A stretch of 64,000 nucleotides of DNA from Bacteroidota bacterium. Its GTDB lineage: Bacteria > Bacteroidota > Bacteroidia > Chitinophagales > BACL12. Numbering within the stretch: position 1 is the stretch's first letter; each line of letters begins with the position of its first letter. The stretch covers positions 1,116,001 to 1,180,000 of the forward strand of contig JADJIS010000003.1 of assembly GCA_016706865.1 (NCBI GenBank). The letters are read 5' to 3'. The position numbers were made by a program, and so were the translations under genes. The notes beneath the pieces are model-generated. The model did not search any database. It had not been told where the DNA came from and saw only the letters and a list, made by a program, of their open reading frames with translations. Shown in pieces: positions 45,603 to 55,600 of this stretch.

Positions 45603-46271
45603 ATGAAAAAAACATCATTTATTTCCCTTGTTTTACTTGTATTATTTTGTAGTTGCTCTACATCGAAACTATTAAAAATTAGCCCGGATAAAGCAATTCC
45701 AACCAATGATTTCGATCAACAATATTCAGATGAAAGTTCCTCAAATGTTTTTCAACCTTCGGGAAAAACAGATTACACACCAAATGATTTAGTAATCATT
45801 GATTTTTATACCGAAGCTAACATACCCATTTTAAGTAATAAAATGGATTTAAAACATACGTCTGAACCTTCATATGCAGCTGAAAAAAATACCTATCAAA
45901 TGGATACAGCGGTAATTGTTAATGAAGAATTACAAGAACTGGATATTGCTAATGATAGTTTTAAATTTGGTTTAAGTTCTTTAATTGCATTGATCACATC
46001 TGTATTGTTGTTGTTATCCGGTGCACTGTTTCTTTCTGTTGGTCTTTTTATTACTTCCTTTATACTTGGACTATTTGGTTTAGGAAAGGGAATTACAGCG
46101 AAAAGGATATTAAGAAAGGAAAATAATATTTATTCAAATGCAAATAAAGCAAATTGGGGTATAACTTTTAGCCTGATAATTTTTGCAAGTATTGTGTTTG
46201 TTTTTGCTTATAGTCTCTTCTTATGGACATCCGGGAATGGCTTTTCTTTATCATTTTCAAGTTTATATTGA
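45603..46271 (+). CDS. Two-helix lipoprotein, paralogue 1 of 3
   Basis: 222 residues from MKKTSFISLV at 45603, chosen over the ATG three codons upstream because it gives a clean lipoprotein signal (lipobox FCSC). A ~100-residue linker contains FQPSGKTDY, then two transmembrane segments frame GLGKGITAKRILRKENNIYSNANKANWGI. This DUF4190-like hairpin is shared with the next two genes. The function is unknown; a lipid anchor combined with two C-terminal helices is unusual. Confidence 0.72.
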   Translation: MKKTSFISLVLLVLFCSCSTSKLLKISPDKAIPTNDFDQQYSDESSSNVFQPSGKTDYTPNDLVIIDFYTEANIPILSNKMDLKHTSEPSYAAEKNTYQMDTAVIVNEELQELDIANDSFKFGLSSLIALITSVLLLLSGALFLSVGLFITSFILGLFGLGKGITAKRILRKENNIYSNANKANWGITFSLIIFASIVFVFAYSLFLWTSGNGFSLSFSSLY

Positions 46272-46294
46272 ACTAAAAATAATTTTCTCGATAA

Positions 46295-46939
46295 ATGCTA
46301 CCAATGCAAAACTATATTTTACCGATTCTTTTCGCTTGTTTAGCTGTGAGTTGCAATACTTCAGAAAAATTATTTACTGCAACAAATCACATGGAAATAA
46401 GTAAAAATAATGAAATGTCGAATTCTGTTGGGGTCCCTGCAGTGTGCGATTATCAACCATCAGGATCAGTAGAATATATTAATAATGATTTAGCATCAGA
46501 AACATATTTAGCAGAGGATAATATATTTGATTCAATTACTGAGTATGTAGTTATGCATACCGGTTCTGAAAACTATTCTGTAAAAGTAGATACAGTAATA
46601 ACTAAAAATGTTGCACCTACAGAGTTGAAGGAAGCAAATCAAAGTTTTACATTGGGCATGATATCTTTTATTGCTTTAATAGGATGGATGTTATCTTCTT
46701 ACTATATGTTAGCTTTTTTTGCAATTGCTTTTAATCTGATTGCAATTGTATTTGGTATAGCTGGTTTGAGAAAGGGAATTATTGCGAACAGGATCTTACG
46801 CAAGAGCAAAAATATATATACAAATGCGAATAAAGCGGATTGGGGAATTGCCTTGAGTGTGCCGATTTTTGCAGTTCTTTTAGCTATTGCTATCTTTTTA
46901 ATCTATTTAATTTCAACTGGAAATTTTTGGTTAAGCTGA
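46295..46939 (+). CDS. Two-helix lipoprotein, paralogue 2 of 3
   Basis: 214 residues (211 from the ATG at 46304). Lipobox AVSC. The linker has YQPSGSVEY, and the C-terminal hairpin has GLRKGIIANRILRKSKNIYTNANKADWGI. It is the closest relative of the gene 24 bases upstream and a product of tandem duplication. Confidence 0.72.
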   Translation: MLPMQNYILPILFACLAVSCNTSEKLFTATNHMEISKNNEMSNSVGVPAVCDYQPSGSVEYINNDLASETYLAEDNIFDSITEYVVMHTGSENYSVKVDTVITKNVAPTELKEANQSFTLGMISFIALIGWMLSSYYMLAFFAIAFNLIAIVFGIAGLRKGIIANRILRKSKNIYTNANKADWGIALSVPIFAVLLAIAIFLIYLISTGNFWLS

Positions 46940-47063
46940 AATTGTAAAAAATAGAGTGCCTAGGCTTTATTGTGGGATCTATATCTTTATATTTTGATCA
47001 TATGTTTCCTTTCAAAGTTTCACATTAGGTTTATATTTGTGTTTTAACCACCAATTCCTAAAA

Positions 47064-47678
47064 ATGAAAATAAATTATTTTTACACGATACTTATTCTTG
47101 CTGCTTTTATTTGTGGAAGTTGTAATATCACTCATAATCACACCGCTGTTTTAAATCCAAATAGTGAAACAGGCAACGGATCAGTCAAAATAAATCCGGC
47201 GGAAATTGAACCTGCAGCATACCAACCATCTGCTGCTCATAATGAAGAAAACTCCGAACCATCCAATGAAATTGTATATTATAGTTCTATTGATAATGCT
47301 ACCTGGGAGACATTGATAGCTGAAAACGACCTAATAATTACTCCAAAAAAGGAAATTCTTCCTGATACGCTTCCCGATGGCGAATGGTTATCTCAATCGC
47401 AGTTGGCCAGAGAAAGTAAAATTGCGGGAATTTGGGGACTGGCAATATTTTTTATATTACCCTATATAGCTGTCGTTTTTGGCATAATAGCAATTGCCAA
47501 GGGTCGTCGCGCTCAAAAAACTATTGCAAAATCTCCAGAGAAGTATATAAATGCCGGAGATGCAATGGCCGGGGTGATCATGGGTTCCATCGTTGTGGGA
47601 TTATTTGTGTTAGCAGTATTAATCTTAACTGTTTACCTAATGGCCTTAAGTGGTATACTCAATTTGCCAAATTGGTAA
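47064..47678 (+). CDS. Two-helix lipoprotein, paralogue 3 of 3
   Basis: 204 residues from MKINYFYTILIL at 47064 (an ATG 9 codons upstream in the same frame lacks signal character). Lipobox CGSC, linker with YQPSAAH, and a C-terminal two-helix part with AIAKGRRAQKTIAKSPEKYINAGDAMAGV. It is more diverged than paralogues 1 and 2. A TATATTTG motif at 47032-47039 suggests its own promoter. Confidence 0.72.
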   Translation: MKINYFYTILILAAFICGSCNITHNHTAVLNPNSETGNGSVKINPAEIEPAAYQPSAAHNEENSEPSNEIVYYSSIDNATWETLIAENDLIITPKKEILPDTLPDGEWLSQSQLARESKIAGIWGLAIFFILPYIAVVFGIIAIAKGRRAQKTIAKSPEKYINAGDAMAGVIMGSIVVGLFVLAVLILTVYLMALSGILNLPNW

Positions 47679-47705
47679 AAATAAGGGTACTCGCTTTTAA
47701 TATTT

Positions 47706-47713
47706 TATCTTTG
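47706..47713 (+). promoter_or_regulatory. -7 motif TATCTTTG upstream of prfC
   Basis: Matches TAnnTTTG, 23 bases before the prfC start at 47737. The -33 side is not clear. Confidence 0.45.
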
Positions 47714-47736
47714 CGCCCGCCTTTAGAGGTCAGATT

Positions 47737-49335
47737 ATGAGTTTACAGTCAGAGATACAGCGCAGGAGAACCTTTGCAATTATTAGTCACCCCGATGCCG
47801 GGAAAACGACACTTACAGAAAAATTTCTGCTTTACGGTGGTGCAATTCAGGTTGCGGGTGCCGTTAAAAGCAATAAAATAAAGAAATCTGCCACCAGCGA
47901 TTTCATGGATATTGAACGCCAAAGAGGTATTTCCGTGGCAACTTCCGTAATGACCTTCGAATATGAGGGAATTCAGGTAAATCTGTTGGATACTCCCGGA
48001 CACAAGGACTTTGCGGAGGATACTTATCGCACATTAACTGCCGTTGACAGTGTAATTCTTGTAATCGATTGCGTAAAGGGCGTGGAAGCACAAACAGAGC
48101 GTTTAATGGAAGTTTGCCGAATGCGCAAAACACCTGTAATTATTTTCATCAATAAAATGGACCGAGATGGAAAAGATCCCTTTGATCTTTTGGATGAATT
48201 GGAAGAAAAATTAAATATCCGCGTCCGACCTTTAAGCTGGCCTATAAATATGGGATCTCAATTTAAAGGTGTTTATTCCCTGTATCATAAAAAATTAAAT
48301 GTTTTTCGCCCGGGTTCACAACGTATTGAAGATGATGTATTAACAATTGAAAATTTAAATGATCCGCTTTTAAATAAAATTGCAGGCGAAAGAGATGCAC
48401 AACAATTGAGGGAGGATGTGGAATTAATTGAAGGTGTTTATCACGACTTTGACGTAAATAAATATTTAAGTGCGGATATTGCTCCGGTGTTTTTTGGAAG
48501 TGCAATTAATAATTTTGGAGTGCAGGAATTATTGGAAACGTTTATTCAAATTGCCCCTGTTCCACAAGGTCGTATTTCAGATAACAGAATTGTTGTTCCT
48601 GAAGAAAAAAAATTCAGTGGCTTCGTGTTTAAAATACACGCTAACATAGATCCTCGTCACCGCGACAGAATTGCATTTTTGCGTGTGGTAAGCGGAGAAT
48701 TTGAACGCAATAGTTTTTATCATCACGTGCGATTAAATAAAAATGTACGTTTTAATAATCCGTATTCTTTTATGGCTGCGAGTAAGGATGTAATTGAAGA
48801 GGCATATCCCGGAGATGTAATAGGATTATACGATACCGGTAATTTTAAAATTGGCGATACACTTACCGAAGGAGAAGAATTAAATTACAAAGGTATTCCG
48901 AGTTTCTCCCCCGAAATATTTAAAGAATTAATTAACCTCGATCCAATGAAAACAAAACAATTGGATAAAGGAATTGAACAATTAACAGACGAAGGAGTAG
49001 CGCAATTATACACCCATACCAGCGGTCATAAAAAAGTGGTGGGCACAGTTGGTGAATTACAATTTGACGTTATCCAATATCGCCTCGAAAACGAATACGG
49101 TGCAAAATGTCGCTTCGCTCCTATTCCAATGAACAAAGCATGTTGGATGACCACAACGGATAAAAAACAACTCGAAGAATTTATTCGCCTCAAATCGGAA
49201 TATATTTATTTTGATAAGGACCATAATCCTGTTTATATGGCGGAGACAAGTTGGGCGTTGAATGTTGCGAGGGAGAATAATCCGCACATTACGTTTCATA
49301 CTACCAGTGAATTTAAGACAGACGCTCTTGGGTGA
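47737..49335 (+). CDS. prfC: Peptide chain release factor 3
   Basis: 532 residues, the normal length. This translational GTPase recycles RF1/RF2 from the ribosome. G1 SHPDAGKTTLTE, switch region SDFMDIERQRGISV, G3 DTPGHKDF and G4 NKMDRDG are all present, followed by the beta-barrel domain II and the RF3-specific C-terminal domain (MNKACWMTTTDKKQLEEF). The stop codon is the first part of a CCTATGT-family heptamer array. Monocistronic. Confidence 0.96.
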   Translation: MSLQSEIQRRRTFAIISHPDAGKTTLTEKFLLYGGAIQVAGAVKSNKIKKSATSDFMDIERQRGISVATSVMTFEYEGIQVNLLDTPGHKDFAEDTYRTLTAVDSVILVIDCVKGVEAQTERLMEVCRMRKTPVIIFINKMDRDGKDPFDLLDELEEKLNIRVRPLSWPINMGSQFKGVYSLYHKKLNVFRPGSQRIEDDVLTIENLNDPLLNKIAGERDAQQLREDVELIEGVYHDFDVNKYLSADIAPVFFGSAINNFGVQELLETFIQIAPVPQGRISDNRIVVPEEKKFSGFVFKIHANIDPRHRDRIAFLRVVSGEFERNSFYHHVRLNKNVRFNNPYSFMAASKDVIEEAYPGDVIGLYDTGNFKIGDTLTEGEELNYKGIPSFSPEIFKELINLDPMKTKQLDKGIEQLTDEGVAQLYTHTSGHKKVVGTVGELQFDVIQYRLENEYGAKCRFAPIPMNKACWMTTTDKKQLEEFIRLKSEYIYFDKDHNPVYMAETSWALNVARENNPHITFHTTSEFKTDALG

Positions 49336-49375
49336 CATAGGACATACGACATAGGACATATGACTTGAAATAGGA
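49334..49375. repeat. Heptamer array, CCTATGT family (reverse), at the prfC stop
   Basis: Consecutive 7-base units GACATAG, GACATAC, GACATAG, GACATAT, GACTTGA, AATAGGA start at 49334, inside the prfC stop codon. GACATAG is the reverse complement of CTATGTC, the same family as 5230-5336. Confidence 0.88.
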
Positions 49376-49481
49376 CAAGGGGAAGCGACAAAAGGATTTA
49401 CTTTGGATTTAGATAGAAATTTGGCTTCTGATTTAATATTTTTTGTAGTATGAACGTTTTGGTTATTGCAATCTCCTCCGG

Positions 49482-49509
49482 ATTGACGATTCACGATTGA
49501 CGACTCACG
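49482..49509. repeat. Heptamer array, GAATCGT family (reverse)
   Basis: Four units: ATTGACG, ATTCACG, ATTGACG, ACTCACG. Their reverse complements (CGTGAAT, CGTGAGT) match the 41.74-kb array. The -33 TTG of the hydrolase promoter lies inside the third unit. Confidence 0.85.
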
Positions 49510-49527
49510 CACTTTGATGTATCTTTG
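49497..49527 (+). promoter_or_regulatory. Predicted promoter of alpha/beta hydrolase A
   Basis: TTG (49497-49499), 20 bases, then TATCTTTG (49520-49527). The start codon at 49534 is only 6 bases further on, so the transcript would be almost leaderless. The duplicate gene has the same TATCTTTG at a similar distance. Confidence 0.5.
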
Positions 49528-49533
49528 ATTACC

Positions 49534-50349
49534 ATGCGAAAAACGATAACTCTTGTCATTGGAATTTTTATCTACGCTGCTTCCTTCGCATCACAGTCCT
49601 ATGTCCCTTCTCCAATGTCCTATATCAAGTCCTATGTCATATGTCCTATGTCATATGTCGCGCGCCTCGCGCCCCCTGCGCGCCCCGCGCCCACTGTCTA
49701 CTTATTGCCAGGCCAGGGTTCGGACTCAAGAGTTTTTAAAAATATTCATTTTGAAGAAAATATTGATACAATAAATATTCATTATCCTGTTCCTTGCGAA
49801 AATGAAAGTATGAAGGAATATGCTCTTCGAATTTCAAAACAAATTGATACCACAAAACCATTCATTTTAATTGGAGTTTCGCTTGGAGGAATGATTTCCT
49901 GCGAATTAACCGATATTATTCATCCTGAAAAAGTTATTATTATTTCCAGTGCATCCTCATCGGAAGAAGTTCCTAAAATGTATACTTTTTTCAAAACATT
50001 TCCTGTTTACCGCGAAATATCTCCTTCATTGTTTAAATATTCAAGTTATTTTCTCCAACCCCTCTACGAACCCGACCGCAAACTGGAAAAAGAAACCTGT
50101 GTAAGCATGTTGCACGCAAAAGATCCATTATTTATTAAACGCGCAGTGCATTTAATTGTAAGCTGGGACAGAACCGAAGCAGATAATCTCAACAAAAATA
50201 TTATTCATATTCATGGGGATATTGATAATACATTACCGATTGAAAATGTGCAAGCTGATTATATTATTAAGGGTGGATCGCATATGATGGTGTTGACGAA
50301 GAGTGAGGAGATTTCGGGGATAATTGAGAGAGAGATGAATATTAAATAG
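49534..50349 (+). CDS. Secreted alpha/beta hydrolase A, with heptamer repeats in its coding sequence
   Basis: 271 residues from MRKTITLVIG at 49534. Signal peptide ~1-20 (SFAS). Residues ~22-45 (SYVPSPMSYIKSYVICPMSY) are translated CCTATGT-family heptamers, followed by a Pro/Ala/Arg-rich stretch; the duplicate at 57.6 kb lacks both. The alpha/beta hydrolase domain starts at TVYLLPGQGSDSR. Catalytic residues: Ser116 (GVSLGG), Asp229 or Asp231 (HGDIDN), His250 (GGSHMM). The substrate is unknown, but probably a small ester or amide. The second copy is about 90% identical in the C-terminal two-thirds. Confidence 0.85.
   Translation: MRKTITLVIGIFIYAASFASQSYVPSPMSYIKSYVICPMSYVARLAPPARPAPTVYLLPGQGSDSRVFKNIHFEENIDTINIHYPVPCENESMKEYALRISKQIDTTKPFILIGVSLGGMISCELTDIIHPEKVIIISSASSSEEVPKMYTFFKTFPVYREISPSLFKYSSYFLQPLYEPDRKLEKETCVSMLHAKDPLFIKRAVHLIVSWDRTEADNLNKNIIHIHGDIDNTLPIENVQADYIIKGGSHMMVLTKSEEISGIIEREMNIK
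49598..49658 (+). repeat. Heptamer array, CCTATGT family, inside a coding region
   Basis: Four units, a 5-base interruption (49626-49630), then CCTATGT, CATATGT, CCTATGT, CATATGT. Three heptamers equal seven codons, so the array keeps the reading frame. It is followed by a GC-rich CGCG/CCCC stretch (~49659-49695). Confidence 0.88.
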
Positions 50350-50484
50350 TGAAACTAATATTTAAACACAATTTTTATAACCTAAAACCACTTTGAAAAT
50401 TACCAAAATATGCATAATATGCAATTTTTAAAGTATTTTCATCCTGTGAATTATTCTACTCCTATCAAGATTTCAAGCACTTTG

Positions 50485-50706
50485 GGTTATGGTCCGTTCG
50501 GAACCACGCTGGAGGGTAGAAATTGGAGCGTGGGTAGTGAATATCGGTATGGCTTTCAGGCTCAAGAGTGCGATGATGAAGTTTTTGTTGACAATTGCAG
50601 TTATGCTTTTTAATTTAGAATGCAAGATCCTAGAATTGGTCGATTTTTAAGCATAGATCCTCTTGCAAAAAGTTATCCATCAAAAAGACCCAAGATTGAT
50701 TTTTGA
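50485..50706 (+). pseudogene. RHS-repeat core fragment
   Basis: The frame reads YGPFGTTLEGRNWS, EYRYGFQAQECDDEV, SYAF, an in-frame TAA at 50611, then FRMQDPRIGRFLSIDPLAKSYP before a second stop at 50704. This is the well-conserved RHS-associated core (YRYGFNGKE..., DPRIGRFLSVDPL). Both the upstream YD repeats and the downstream variable toxin part are missing, so it is a relic about 74 codons long. An ATG at 50410 extends it upstream with unrelated sequence. Confidence 0.8.
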
Positions 50707-50908
50707 GAAAATTGCATAAATATTCAATTATAGTTATTTAATGGTTATATCATTCGAGTTGGTTGAAATAGGTCTTTCTGGAAATAAATTATTTTAACAC
50801 CACTAAATGGGCTATTTGGTAAATCAGCAATTTTAACCCATTGACCTGCAGCATATTTGCCACAGGTCGATGAGATATTACAAAATATGAAAATAAAATT
50901 TCTCAAAT
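50707..50908. other. Intergenic region with a possible decayed minus-strand frame
   Basis: On the minus strand from about 50890 to a stop at 50745 an open frame reads CGKYAAGQWVKIADLPNSPF and onward, without a start codon. It looks protein-like but is too short to identify; it may be a relic. Nothing else is seen. Confidence 0.3.
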
Positions 50909-52699
50909 TTATAATTTTAATATTTGAAATCTGGTGTTTACTTCACCAAGTATTGTTAAATAATAAATCCCGCTTTGAAGTCCGGCAAGATCAATTACAA
51001 ATGTTCCAAATTCTGAATTTATTGCAGTAAACGAGCATTTCTGACCAAATAGGTTAGTAAGTCTTAAATTACTTAAATCAGCCTTTTCAGAAACGACTGT
51101 AAGTGTTCCTTCGGTTGGATTCGGATATATTTTGATTTCCCTTGAATGATTTACATCAATTGCAAGACCATCATCATTCCAGCCATCACAATCATCATCC
51201 AATCCATTAAGCTCTTCCGTTGCTCCTGGATATATATCCGGGTCGGCATCGTCACAGTCCGTACTATCTGTTACGTATCCTTCCTGTATTACACAACTTT
51301 TTAAGGATATTTCTGAATCACCGAATCCGTCACTATCGGCATCTAGATAGTACCATACCTCATTGTTCGGATTGCAAAGCTTAACGATCCAGTAGTCTCC
51401 CCCCAAGCCTACTGCATTATGAAGCCCACTGGCATCTCCGTCGTTACTTTGAGTAGATCCTGCAAAAATATATCCACCATCAATTGTTTTCTTTAAATCT
51501 ATCAAATCAAGAAAATATGGACTACCTTCTTGTTCTGAGCCTCCATAACATGTTTCGGATATGATATTACCAATTGTATCAATATTCAAAAGCCAATAAT
51601 CTATATAGCCATGCCAATTAGTAACTTCATCATAAGATTTTGTTGTCCCTATTACATAGTAATCACTTTCAGAGTTGCTGATTATTCCGTAGCCCCTGTC
51701 ATCATTATCACCACCATAGGTTTGTTCCCAGTCTATCTCACCACTAGTTTCTAATTGTACGACCCATAGTTCGTCACCGGGATGTTCCCAAGTAACATCT
51801 CCGTCAGATGAATGAGCAATCCCTGTGATCAGACATTTATCAGCACTTGTTTTTGTAATAGCAAAGGCGATTTCATCACCTGTTCCGCCCAAGCAATGTT
51901 GCCAGATCAAATTTCCAAGTGAATCTATCCTGATCACCCAAAAATCTGAGTAGAAACCAACCATACCATGCAAGCCACTTACGTCTCCATCATTTGACGT
52001 AGTATATCCCGCAATTACATATCCGCTGTCCGCCATTTGTATCACACTAGTAGCCTCTTCAGCTTCTAAACCACCGTAGGAATGTTCCCATTCAATATCA
52101 CCGATATTATTTAGCTTAACAACCCAAAAATCCGGTTCTTGACCAACAGGTCCGTGATGATTAGAAACATCCCCTCCCAAAGACTCAGATGAACCCACAA
52201 CGATGAATCCACCATCAAATGTTTGCTGAATCGAATACGCAAAATCAAAACTACTTCCACCGAGTGATTGTTGCCATTCTATCTCACCGGTATCATTTAC
52301 GCATATAATCCACATGTCATAATAGCCATGATTGAAAATGACATCACCATCATTCGAAAGGGTAGTTCCTACGATCAAAAAACCGCCATCTTGTTTTTGT
52401 ATTAGACAACGGGGAATATCTGATTCAGAACCGCCATATATAGATGACCACCGTATAGAACCATCTTGATTCAATCTAACCAGCCAATAATCTCCGAATC
52501 CATTTGTGCCGATTCCATCGCCATCAAATGAACTTCCAAGTCCAATTACCGCATAACCACTGTCGGTGGTTTGTAGTATTGATATAGCATCTTCACCATC
52601 AGACCCACCAATGCAATGCTGCCATTCAATTGAAGGCGTTTGAGCAACTATAATTGATATGCGAATTCCAAATAATATGAATGCAATAAATACTTTCAA
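50909..52699 (-). CDS. Repeat protein A with MopE-like segment and T9SS domain
   Basis: 596 residues: signal peptide (~1-19, IVAQ), then about eight ~50-residue repeats. Each has the pattern W...(L/Y)GGS..D.A.(S/Y).I.T.DGG(Y/F)...G.(S/T).S.DGDV...HG..D.W.V(K/R)L...G.I.W, likely propeller blades. Residues ~440-505 form a MopE-like, probably calcium-binding segment (DADSDGFGD, DCDDADPDIYPGATE, DDDCDG). A type A sorting domain (KIYPNPTEGTLTV) ends the protein. Its ATG overlaps the stop of the glycosidase gene upstream by four bases, so the two are translationally coupled. Confidence 0.87.
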   Translation of the reverse strand: MKVFIAFILFGIRISIIVAQTPSIEWQHCIGGSDGEDAISILQTTDSGYAVIGLGSSFDGDGIGTNGFGDYWLVRLNQDGSIRWSSIYGGSESDIPRCLIQKQDGGFLIVGTTLSNDGDVIFNHGYYDMWIICVNDTGEIEWQQSLGGSSFDFAYSIQQTFDGGFIVVGSSESLGGDVSNHHGPVGQEPDFWVVKLNNIGDIEWEHSYGGLEAEEATSVIQMADSGYVIAGYTTSNDGDVSGLHGMVGFYSDFWVIRIDSLGNLIWQHCLGGTGDEIAFAITKTSADKCLITGIAHSSDGDVTWEHPGDELWVVQLETSGEIDWEQTYGGDNDDRGYGIISNSESDYYVIGTTKSYDEVTNWHGYIDYWLLNIDTIGNIISETCYGGSEQEGSPYFLDLIDLKKTIDGGYIFAGSTQSNDGDASGLHNAVGLGGDYWIVKLCNPNNEVWYYLDADSDGFGDSEISLKSCVIQEGYVTDSTDCDDADPDIYPGATEELNGLDDDCDGWNDDGLAIDVNHSREIKIYPNPTEGTLTVVSEKADLSNLRLTNLFGQKCSFTAINSEFGTFVIDLAGLQSGIYYLTILGEVNTRFQILKL

Positions 52700-55600
52700 G
52701 ATGATTTGATTAGTTTTTTAATGGTGACTGGTATGCCAGTAGTCGAAATGTTGACAAAATAAATTCCCGAAGGTAAGCTTGTAACATCAATGTCCTCGTA
52801 AACCTTCCAATTACCTTCAATCATAACCTGCCCTGTTGAGGAGGTAATAGTGATTTTATAATCATCATTATTTAATACACCGGGTTCATCACTCCAAAAC
52901 TTAATAGAACTATTTGTAGGATTTGGCGCGATTTCAATGAGATCACTTTTATTTTCTTGATTCGTTTGTCCTGCTCTTTCGGGAATTTTTAAGATAGGAA
53001 TTGTAACGTAACCAAAAGAATTTCCATCCATATAAAATCTAATGCCATCGGGAATGTCAGCCAAATATTCCACAGGTCTATTAAAGGTTGGTGTGATCCC
53101 ATAAATATCATAAGGATGTGGGTTATCACTTATTATATCAAGGTCTTTCACACAGTTGTAGCAGGTGTTAATATCGAACATATTACTCATACCGGAAGAC
53201 ATGTAGTTCCTATCTACTTGAACTTCGTTGATTGTGACATAATCATCGAAACCTAAGAAGGCGGGAAAGATATACGGAGCGATTGAACTCGGGTTTATTG
53301 TTATATATTGTGGTCCTTCTTTCATATTACTAATAAAAAGGACAATATAATCAAAACCGGGATCTCTGAACAAAGTAGGGGGCACATTTGGATTTCCGGT
53401 AGGCATTAAATAATTGCTATGTAGGTAATATAAATCTTGTTTATTGATCTCACTGATCAATTTCATACTCCAATAACTAGTTCGGCGCAAATAAAGGTTT
53501 TCATCAGGTTCGGGACCAGGAACCTTATACGGATCAGGATCAATTGGTGATGGAACTCCCGATGGGTTGACGAAACTTTTAAAATCTCCACAATCTGCAA
53601 TTGTAAGCAAACAAGATCCTCCACCTCCGGCATATGCATGTAAATGCGATGCCGTGAAAAAGTCCTTATGATACAAAGCATTTGAATTAATACGAATGTT
53701 GAACAGCGACCATTCAAACAACAAAAGCCCATCAGGGTAATTATTCAGAAAAATATCCATTAAGGCAGATTCCTGATTAGTCATATTACTTGTTGTTGGT
53801 TTATTATTATACTCCGTTGCCCAAAGCTGCTTATCATTATCATAACCTGCTCCAAATTGAAGTCCATATGCATCTAAATCATTAATTCCTTCCTTTAATA
53901 AATTGAAATAACCCGGGAGTCCAGCATCAGGGTCAATGGGATCACCTTTAAAAAGGTCACTTAAATTTACTACCGCATCCCATGCCGGAGGCGGATCCGT
54001 TAATCCTAAAAATTCATTGAACGCATCTTCCAATCTAAAATCGTTCACATCATATCTCCATTCACCATATGGGTCACAGATCCCGCTATATAGGCAAAAC
54101 GGCGGTGTGCTCCAACCAGGATAGGTCGGATATTTAGGGCATAAATTATTTAGGATGAGGTCCTTATACTTTGATCCTTGAAAATAGTTGTGAAGGATTA
54201 CCGCATCAAAAAGGGTGCTCCGGGCTAAACATATCATCGTAATGACTTCTTAATTGAACATTCCAAGCATCCGAACCACCTAATAGATAATCATCACTTT
54301 CGTCAGGGCCATATACTAGATCGCTTCCATTCGGATTTTCTGCTGGAAGACCGATATTGACTGGAGGGCTTGCTTTTAAAGCTGCGAAGAAATCATGACT
54401 TGGATCATATGTAGTTGCTGTATTGTCATACAGTTCGGGTCTCATTACATATTCCGCATAGGAAACTGGGTTGTCTACGGTTATTGTAGTGAAATGTGTG
54501 AGCACACCAAGGTCATTGGTATAATCGCCCCAAGTGACATCACCAGTAACATATGCCCAGTAATCATTAAAAAGTGCAAATCCGGCCAAATCTCTTGCCC
54601 AATTAAAATAGACCTCATTTGAAAGCTCAACTCCTGCAACTGTAATATCTGTTACGCCATTAATATCGCCATCTCTGAGATAATCGACAATAGCCCTTGC
54701 CTCGCTTGGCGTTTGGCTAATGATATTTAAATCAAGATATATATCAATTGAGTAATTAGAATTTTGCGTTTGGATGAAATTAATAAAATCAACAAATTGA
54801 TTGATGTATGCAGGATCATATGTGGCACTGGCATCGGGCAATGCCTCTTGCTGCGTGTACTTTTTATAATAATCAAGCAACTGTGTTGTATATCTTGTAT
54901 CCATCCAATAAGCACAGGAAATGCAATTATCATCAGCAAGATCGGCTAAAATTGCTGCCATCGTGACTGGCACGGATGAACCTCCAGCATCAATAAAAGT
55001 TTCATTAACATTGGTATTGGTCATTTCTACTCCGTAAGTTTCCGGATAGGGTCCGGTTGGTGCAGCAGGATCACCTTGCGCAGGGGTGATATCATAAAAT
55101 CGGATCATTTCTTCAATATCATATCCATAGCCCTTGATAGGGTCAGGAATGCCATCAATGTCGAGGTCTCTATATGGCAACAAGTGCATAAATTTTCCAC
55201 TTTCTCCACCCGGAAATCTTAAACTCCCTGGCTTTAGATCTGCCATCCATGTCCAAGCGTCTGGATTTGGTACCCATGTGCCGGGTGGTTCAGGAATAAC
55301 ATCTTCCTCAGAAATATGCCTAGGATTAAACATACCCTCAAGACCAATACCAAACAGATCCTTAGGAACATCACTTGAATTTTCAGACCCACCTTGAGGG
55401 GTGATAATGATTCCCTTTGAATGCACCAAGGGTAAAATGAGTTTACCTAGTGTGGTATTTGCACTATCGACCAGTTGAGCATTATCTGCTTTTTCTACTT
55501 TATAAACGGTATTCTCGTTTTTGGGGATATAGTATGCACCTGTATCGGTTCCGATAAAATAGGCAATGGTATCGGTTCTTACATATATTGTATCGGTTGA

